Assembly (NCBI RefSeq): GCF_019649055.1
Contig: NW_026570246.1
Location: 868,001-932,000 of the forward strand
Reading direction: 5' to 3'
Length of the DNA stretch: 64,000 bases
DNA from: Paramacrobiotus metropolitanus
Lineage: Eukaryota; Tardigrada; Eutardigrada; Parachela; Macrobiotidae
Under the pieces are notes generated by a model. That model did not search any database and was not told the DNA's origin. It saw nothing but the letters and a program-made list of their open reading frames with translations. Shown piece after piece: positions 58,889 through 64,000 of the stretch (the stretch's first letter is position 1; each line of letters begins with the position of its first letter). A program made the translations under genes and the position numbers.

Positions 58889-61800
58889 ATGGCGGCCAAT
58901 ATTATGGATAACTACACCGGTAAGTAATTTAGCTGGGGAAGTCTTAAAACTACTGTCATAGATTGTATCCATATGCAGCTGTAAGAAGGATTTGTGCTCT
59001 AGAACTTCTAGCCACGCAAGACGAGAATGCTGCTACGAATAAAACTCGCAACGTGCGCACTGCGCCCGACACCTGTGCCAGTCTGACGGATGATCAGGAC
59101 TCGTGTGATTCCTTGTACGGTGATAACCAGCCGTATGCATCACGCAAAGCAAAAGAGGAAGTGGACGTGCTGCCAGCGTACGAAGCGGAGTGCCCTGTGG
59201 ATCCTCATGAGCCTGAACGCTCAGACACGACGGACTCGTCGCATTCCTCCGAGTCCTCTCTGGACGGGTCAGATCAATCGGATAGTTCGAGTAAACGTGA
59301 AATCCCGAAGAATCGCGCTGCGATACACATTCCTGCGGATAAAAACGACAGTCTTCACGGGAGTTGGTACATACTGTCCACACTGGGAGAAGGCGCTTAT
59401 GGCGAGTAAGTTGCAGTGAAAATTTCAGATCAGTTTATCAGTTTCTGTAGCTGCCTACGGTTGGTTTTTATGGAAGCTGCAGTTTAGGTTTACCAATAAT
59501 TTTTTCCTTTGAAAGACGCATTCATATTTTTTAAAAAAAGGCAAATTTAGAAATTATTTTGCAGTTCGCCTTCATATTACATAACGTGACTCCAGTTTTA
59601 CTAATATCATCGATTATGGCAGATCAAACAGGGTTCTTACTTCTTAATACGTAAATAGCGGGAAATTTGAGTAATGATTTAAGTACAATTTTTTTATTAT
59701 TATTCTCCGGATTTGACGTATAGGTAGATTTTAAAACTACTTTAGTAGGAAATTCTAATATTTTTGAATTGTTTCAGCGTTAAACTTGTGGAGAACGTCG
59801 CACAGCAAAAACTTTTGGCAATGAAGGTTATTCCAATTCAGAAGACTATATCGACGGAGGAAAATCGACCTGTGTTGGATCTGGTTCAGCGAGAGGTAAT
59901 TGAAGGAGCGTAGCGTAGTATGTACAGCGTACTTTTGAATGTTACAGTTTACTTCGCCATAACTGCCTAATTAAAAGGGTGTTTATCGTAATTTTCTCCT
60001 TCTCAGATCTTGATTCACAAGAATATCCGCCATGAGAATATCATTGAATTTGCTGCTACACGGAAAACGTTGGCGAATACGTACATCTTTCTGGAATATG
60101 CGTGTGGCGGTGAACTGTACGACAGAATCGGTAAGTCCGTGGCGCACTGCTCTAGTTCTGTTTGTTGTTGCTTTTTGTTTTGCTTTGATTTAAAATTTGC
60201 TGCGTTGTAGAGCCAGACTTTGGTGTTCCTCGCAATAAGTGTCACAAATGGTTTGTGCAGATTATGAATGGATTGGTATGTCGGTGTTCATCGTACTTTA
60301 GTGACTGCGGAGTAGGTGGAGCGATTGTTTGTGTTTAACTCTTTTTATCGTAGGATTACCTTCATCAAATGGGTATTGTGCATCGCGATATTAAGCCCGA
60401 AAATCTGCTTTTGGACCAGAACGGTCAGTGGAGAGACTTTCAACCTGCCGATAAATATTTTGATTTTGGCGGAAATCTTCCGGTCGTAAAGCCAACTTCC
60501 GTGGATTGGATTAGATAGTATTTTAATGATTTTTTCAGATGTCATAAAAATTTCTGATTTCGGCTTGGCCACATTGTTCCGCGACAAAGGCAAACTGCGA
60601 GAAATTACAACTCGCCGTGGGACTGCTTCGTATGTTGCGCCGGAGGTATACAATCGTGATAAATTCCATGCCCAGCCATTGGACATTTGGTCGGCCGGTA
60701 TTGTTTTGGTAACCATGGTCAGCGGTGAACTGCCTTGGGAAGCGGCCAACGTCGAGCACGAGGCCTACTGTTCATGGAAAATGGCTTCGTTAACGCTGTC
60801 ACCGTGGAACAAAATGCCTACTGAATGCATAGGTTGGTACATTTTATGTGTTATGTTTCTGTAGTTTTTATTATTACAATAATATCTATCTAGCGATTTT
60901 ACGAAAAATGTTGGACCCACAACCGACAGCTAGAGCCACGATTGATGACATTCGGAACAACCACTGGTACAAGAGAGGGTTCACAGAGAGAGGTAATAAT
61001 CTGCGCTGCTAAAAATGAGAATTTTGCAAGAAAAAAATGTAGATATTACTGTTGTACAGCGATTCGTGCTCCGCCGCCGAAGCGCATTCGATTTGACATC
61101 AATATTCTTACCCTGCCACCGAAAAGTGATTGCCACGATGATAGTGCTAACGATGCGGACGTTATGGATAAAATGTTGTCTCAGCCAGTAAAACTGGAAG
61201 ATCTCTTACTAAGTCAGTCACAAGGCGTCGATGCGTTGAAGGTATGTTACTGTCACAATTTTGCAATTGGTACAACATGGCGGCGATGCAGTTTTAATTT
61301 CAATTTCCAGGAACAACATCCCATGGCACGTTTGGTGAAACGTATGACGCGATTCTTCTTATCATGTGGCGTCCAGGAAGCCGTTGATACACTGAAGGAA
61401 ATCCTCGACCCGATGCATATGTCAATCACGCACATATCCTCTGGATCGGTAAATAGCACTGTAATTTGTATTCTATAACATCGTAGTGCACGAAACTTCT
61501 GTGATTTAGTAGTAGATTCCAGACGCGTTTAGTTTAGTTAATCATTTAACTTCATGCATGGTGCTCGACGTTAGTACATTAACTGCAATTTGATAGCTAA
61601 GGTTAATTCAGGGTATCTTTTCGTAGGTTAATAAACTGTTCTCGATATACTATATTTTTTTTGCAGTACACGATATCTGGAAATGATCGCTACCGAATAC
61701 CGTTAGTGCTGAAATTGTCGTTCGTCCAAATCGGATCGAAACTCCTCATGGATTTCCGTCTGTCGAAGGGTAACGGATTGGAGTTCAAGCGTATGTTCAC

Positions 61801-61918
61801 TATTTTCCGGCAGAAACTGAATCATTTGGTTGATGAGGAACCAGTGGCTTGGAAAGGAAGCGAAGATGACGACGGTGATGAACTTATCGGTAATTCTAGT
61901 AATTCTAAGGGATTCTGA
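58889..61918 (+). CDS. CHK1: Checkpoint kinase 1 with N-terminal extension
   Basis: Ser/Thr kinase acting downstream of ATR. Exons: 58889-58919, 58979-59405, 59778-59895, 60007-60130, 60211-60275, 60354-60423, 60539-60832, 60894-60992, 61060-61241, 61311-61448, 61667-61918 (599 aa, all phases close; human 476). About 140 acidic, Ser/Asp/Thr-rich residues come before the kinase domain, which normally starts near residue 8. Kinase: LGEGAYGD|VKLV (P-loop), LLAMKVI (Lys), [28 protein letters not shown]. Regulatory tail: SQ motifs ([19 protein letters not shown]) as in the ATR-target region, then a KA1-type C-terminal domain ([32 protein letters not shown]). The first coding exon is only 31 bp. 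Confidence 0.93.
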
Positions 61919-62950
61919 TTTCGAAAATCAGCTCCTTCTCTCACTTGTTGTGAATTTTTCGTTGTGCATTTTTCTTCTTATCATGCGGGCAGGTTTGATA
62001 AGAAAAACGGTCCGCAGGAATTTTTTTCTTTGATAATTCTGATTTTTGACTTTTTATTCTGATGCCTAAAAAGCGTTAGTGTCTCGACGCGTGAAGGTGC
62101 TATAGCAAGGAATGGCAGTTTCTTGATATTACGTTTATTTTATTTTCTCGGTGTTCTAATTTGTGTTTTAGTATTACGTGAATTAACTATCTCTGTCAAC
62201 ATACTTGATGATGGTTTAGCTATTTTGTGACAGAAAAGTCGAGCTGGGATAAACATTACTTTTAGTCTAACTCTGCTCTTTACGAATTTGTATTCTTCGT
62301 GTATTTTCGTTATTTGTACCCTTGAGAAAGATTAAGGTCTTGTATTTTTTGACATTCAGCAATACTTATATCGTAGTTTTGTTAACACCGCGTGTCATAA
62401 TGCTATGAAAAGATAACAGAAGTACATAGGTATTTGGTTGCGATTCCGCGTTGTCGCACAGTAGGACTAAATCTGCTTGAATTGCATTTCTTGTTTAACC
62501 ATCCTGTTTATTCGGGAATCCAACAGCTCGCCCGTTTTGCTTTATCACGAAAACGGGAATTTGATGGTTAGCCACTTAAGAATTATTGCTGATCGCAGCA
62601 GTTTTGGCAAAATAATGTTAAACATGTTGTGTAACGGGAGCCACCTACGTCCGCTTCCATCCTGGAATTACTACTTCTTCACTTCCTGTATGCTATTTGT
62701 ATTTCTGCACGAGGCCGCGACTCCGCCTATTTATTCGTAATCCGCTGTTCGCATAATACAAAATCATTATGTGAGCCATATTCATGAACCATCAAAAATT
62801 GGTCAGCCTTTTCTTAATTCATTTTCGATGCCGAAATGGTGAGAAAGGTCGTTTATCCACTTTTCTCGGTGTAATTTGAGAGAATAAGCTGTTTTTGACT
62901 GCCACAATTATTCTGTAACGTGTTGCATTTTACTGCTTTACCACATTTAT
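61919..62950. other. Intergenic CHK1 / GR-like
   Basis: About 1 kb; CHK1 3' UTR and upstream region of the receptor gene. A plus-strand ORF at 62477-62740 has no recognisable content. Confidence 0.5.
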
Positions 62951-64000
62951 ATGGCTGACGATAATTTCATCTTTTCCGCTGGAATGACGGTTTCGCAGTC
63001 GGTCGAGGGATTAGCACCGGCTAATACAGAATCTGTTGAAACCAAATTGGATAGAATCGTAGACGAAACTGAATATCTGCACCATAACAAACTGTTCCAG
63101 TTGTGCCGGCCCTTTTTACACATCCTGCGCCTCGGCGGCCTGTTTTTCATCAATCCCGGTATCCATACTCGTCAACCAGCCAACACCAGCGTGACGCCCG
63201 GCGACATTACACCGAAATCGCGCGGTTATCAATGGCGTCACCGTCTGGAGCAGTTCTGCCGAATTTACTCAATTATAATCTTCCTGGTCACGGTAGCATT
63301 CAGCATACACGTAATTTGCGGGGTTATCGCGAAATTCACCGGCGTTCCCATCACATACGATAACCTGGGTCAGCTGGTCAACGCCGTGACCTTTCTCTTG
63401 TGGATAGCCCAGCTGCTGATTGTCCACGTTATTATGCTGCGCGCCTGCTGGCGAAAAGCGGGAATTGTGGCGTTTTTCATGTGCTGGGACGGAATGCGGT
63501 ACCGGTGCGCGTTTGACCTTTGCAAATGCAACAACTTTGCCCAGAAATTTGATCGGAAAATTAAAACATTGTCCGTGATTGCGGTTGTCCATCTGCTGAT
63601 CGTCATAGCCGGGCAAGTGGAAGCGTTAGTGATTCCGACGCGCGGTTTACGCTTACTGCTGTTGAGCGCTATTCCCGAGGAGGGCGTGTACCAGACCGTC
63701 GTCATGGCTTTTGACGTCGCTGCATCCGTGTATTTATCCTTTGTCTTTGTTGTCCCGTGTTATCTGTTCCTCGCGGTGTCGTTTCTCATCGATTTCGATT
63801 TTTTCCATCTGAATTATGATATGAAGTCATCCGTTTCAGCAGCCGAACTACCGGCGTGGATTGAATGGTTCCGCTTGCGGCACAATTCCTTATGCGTTCT
63901 CCTGGAAGAAGGCGACAGGCTCTTCGCTGCTTTCGTGCTGACCACCTTCACCTCCAATATACTGCAGGTGCTGCTGATAATCTTTCAGCTGTACGATCTC
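62951..64000 (+). CDS. Gustatory-receptor-like 7TM protein (5' part)
   Basis: ATG at 62951 opens a frame that stays open for 350 codons to the window edge. Hydrophobic segments: YSIIIFLVTVAFSIHVICGV, AVTFLLWIAQLLIVHVIML, LSVIAVVHLLIVIAGQVEAL, VYLSFVFVVPCYLFLAVSFL, and one beginning FAAFVLTTFTSNILQVLLII. The segment HNSLCVLLEEGDRLFAAFVL, with a loop histidine and Leu-rich spacing before the next TM, is of the insect gustatory/GR-like type. The signature C-terminal TYhhhhhQF motif would be past the edge, so the assignment is tentative. The N-terminus (about 90 aa) is cytosolic and hydrophilic. No intron seen within the window. Confidence 0.7.
   Translation, partial: MADDNFIFSAGMTVSQSVEGLAPANTESVETKLDRIVDETEYLHHNKLFQLCRPFLHILRLGGLFFINPGIHTRQPANTSVTPGDITPKSRGYQWRHRLEQFCRIYSIIIFLVTVAFSIHVICGVIAKFTGVPITYDNLGQLVNAVTFLLWIAQLLIVHVIMLRACWRKAGIVAFFMCWDGMRYRCAFDLCKCNNFAQKFDRKIKTLSVIAVVHLLIVIAGQVEALVIPTRGLRLLLLSAIPEEGVYQTVVMAFDVAASVYLSFVFVVPCYLFLAVSFLIDFDFFHLNYDMKSSVSAAELPAWIEWFRLRHNSLCVLLEEGDRLFAAFVLTTFTSNILQVLLIIFQLYDL

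Noticed and set aside
1-64000. CRISPR arrays, bacterial operons or prophage
   Set aside because: The sequence is spliced eukaryotic DNA; no regularly spaced direct repeats with unique spacers were found.

Overview
This 64-kb window is nuclear DNA of an animal. Its protein genes are split by short GT-AG introns, and most products are animal or eukaryote specific (otopetrin, opsin-type GPCR, globin, MBOAT7, USP8, CHK1, RNPC3, HIG1 domain, ARL10-like GTPase, NOP16). The mix, together with a gustatory-receptor-like 7TM gene and compact introns, fits an ecdysozoan or panarthropod. A tardigrade is my best guess, with low confidence. No bacterial operons, tRNAs, rRNAs or CRISPR arrays were seen.

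Left part (1-29,007): a low-specificity threonine aldolase (-, cut by the window edge), a nine-exon otopetrin proton channel (-), a divergent five-exon opsin (+), the minor-spliceosome protein RNPC3/U11-U12-65K (-), a repeat-rich stretch (cruciform-type palindromes at 18.0-18.3 kb and a roughly 1.65-kb foldback inverted repeat at 18.9-20.55 kb), an unrecognised small membrane protein (+), an N-terminally extended globin (+) and MBOAT7/LPIAT1 (-), which converges on the globin.

Centre (29,781-47,124): one 17.3-kb DNA transposon. The outermost 52 bp of its ends are perfect inverted repeats starting TATGGCGTAC, the full terminal repeats are about 280 bp, and the 6-bp direct repeat AGTGAC directly flanks both ends. 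It carries an IS3/retroviral-integrase-type transposase whose DDE triad is still visible but whose frame is broken, and a long HECT E3 ubiquitin-ligase-like gene. It also carries decayed intron-containing fragments of host genes: a Piwi-clade Argonaute (MID/PIWI part), the glycine-cleavage T-protein (AMT) and an ADP/ATP translocase. The neighbouring host genes are intact, so the decay belongs to the element and is not sequencing noise. This gene-capturing element is the most unusual thing in the window. Its end features match what I remember of the eukaryotic IS3EU superfamily.

Right part (47,131-64,000): USP8-type deubiquitinase (+), NOP16 (-), ARL10-like membrane GTPase (+), a HIG1-domain protein with a duplicated N-terminal motif (-), CHK1 with an unusual acidic Ser-rich N-terminal extension (+), and the start of a gustatory-receptor-like 7TM protein (+) running off the right edge.

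Exon coordinates were placed by eye from splice consensus, reading phase and family alignment. Genes whose phases close over all exons (otopetrin, opsin, RNPC3, MBOAT7, USP8, NOP16, ARL10-like, HIG1, CHK1, globin) are the most secure.
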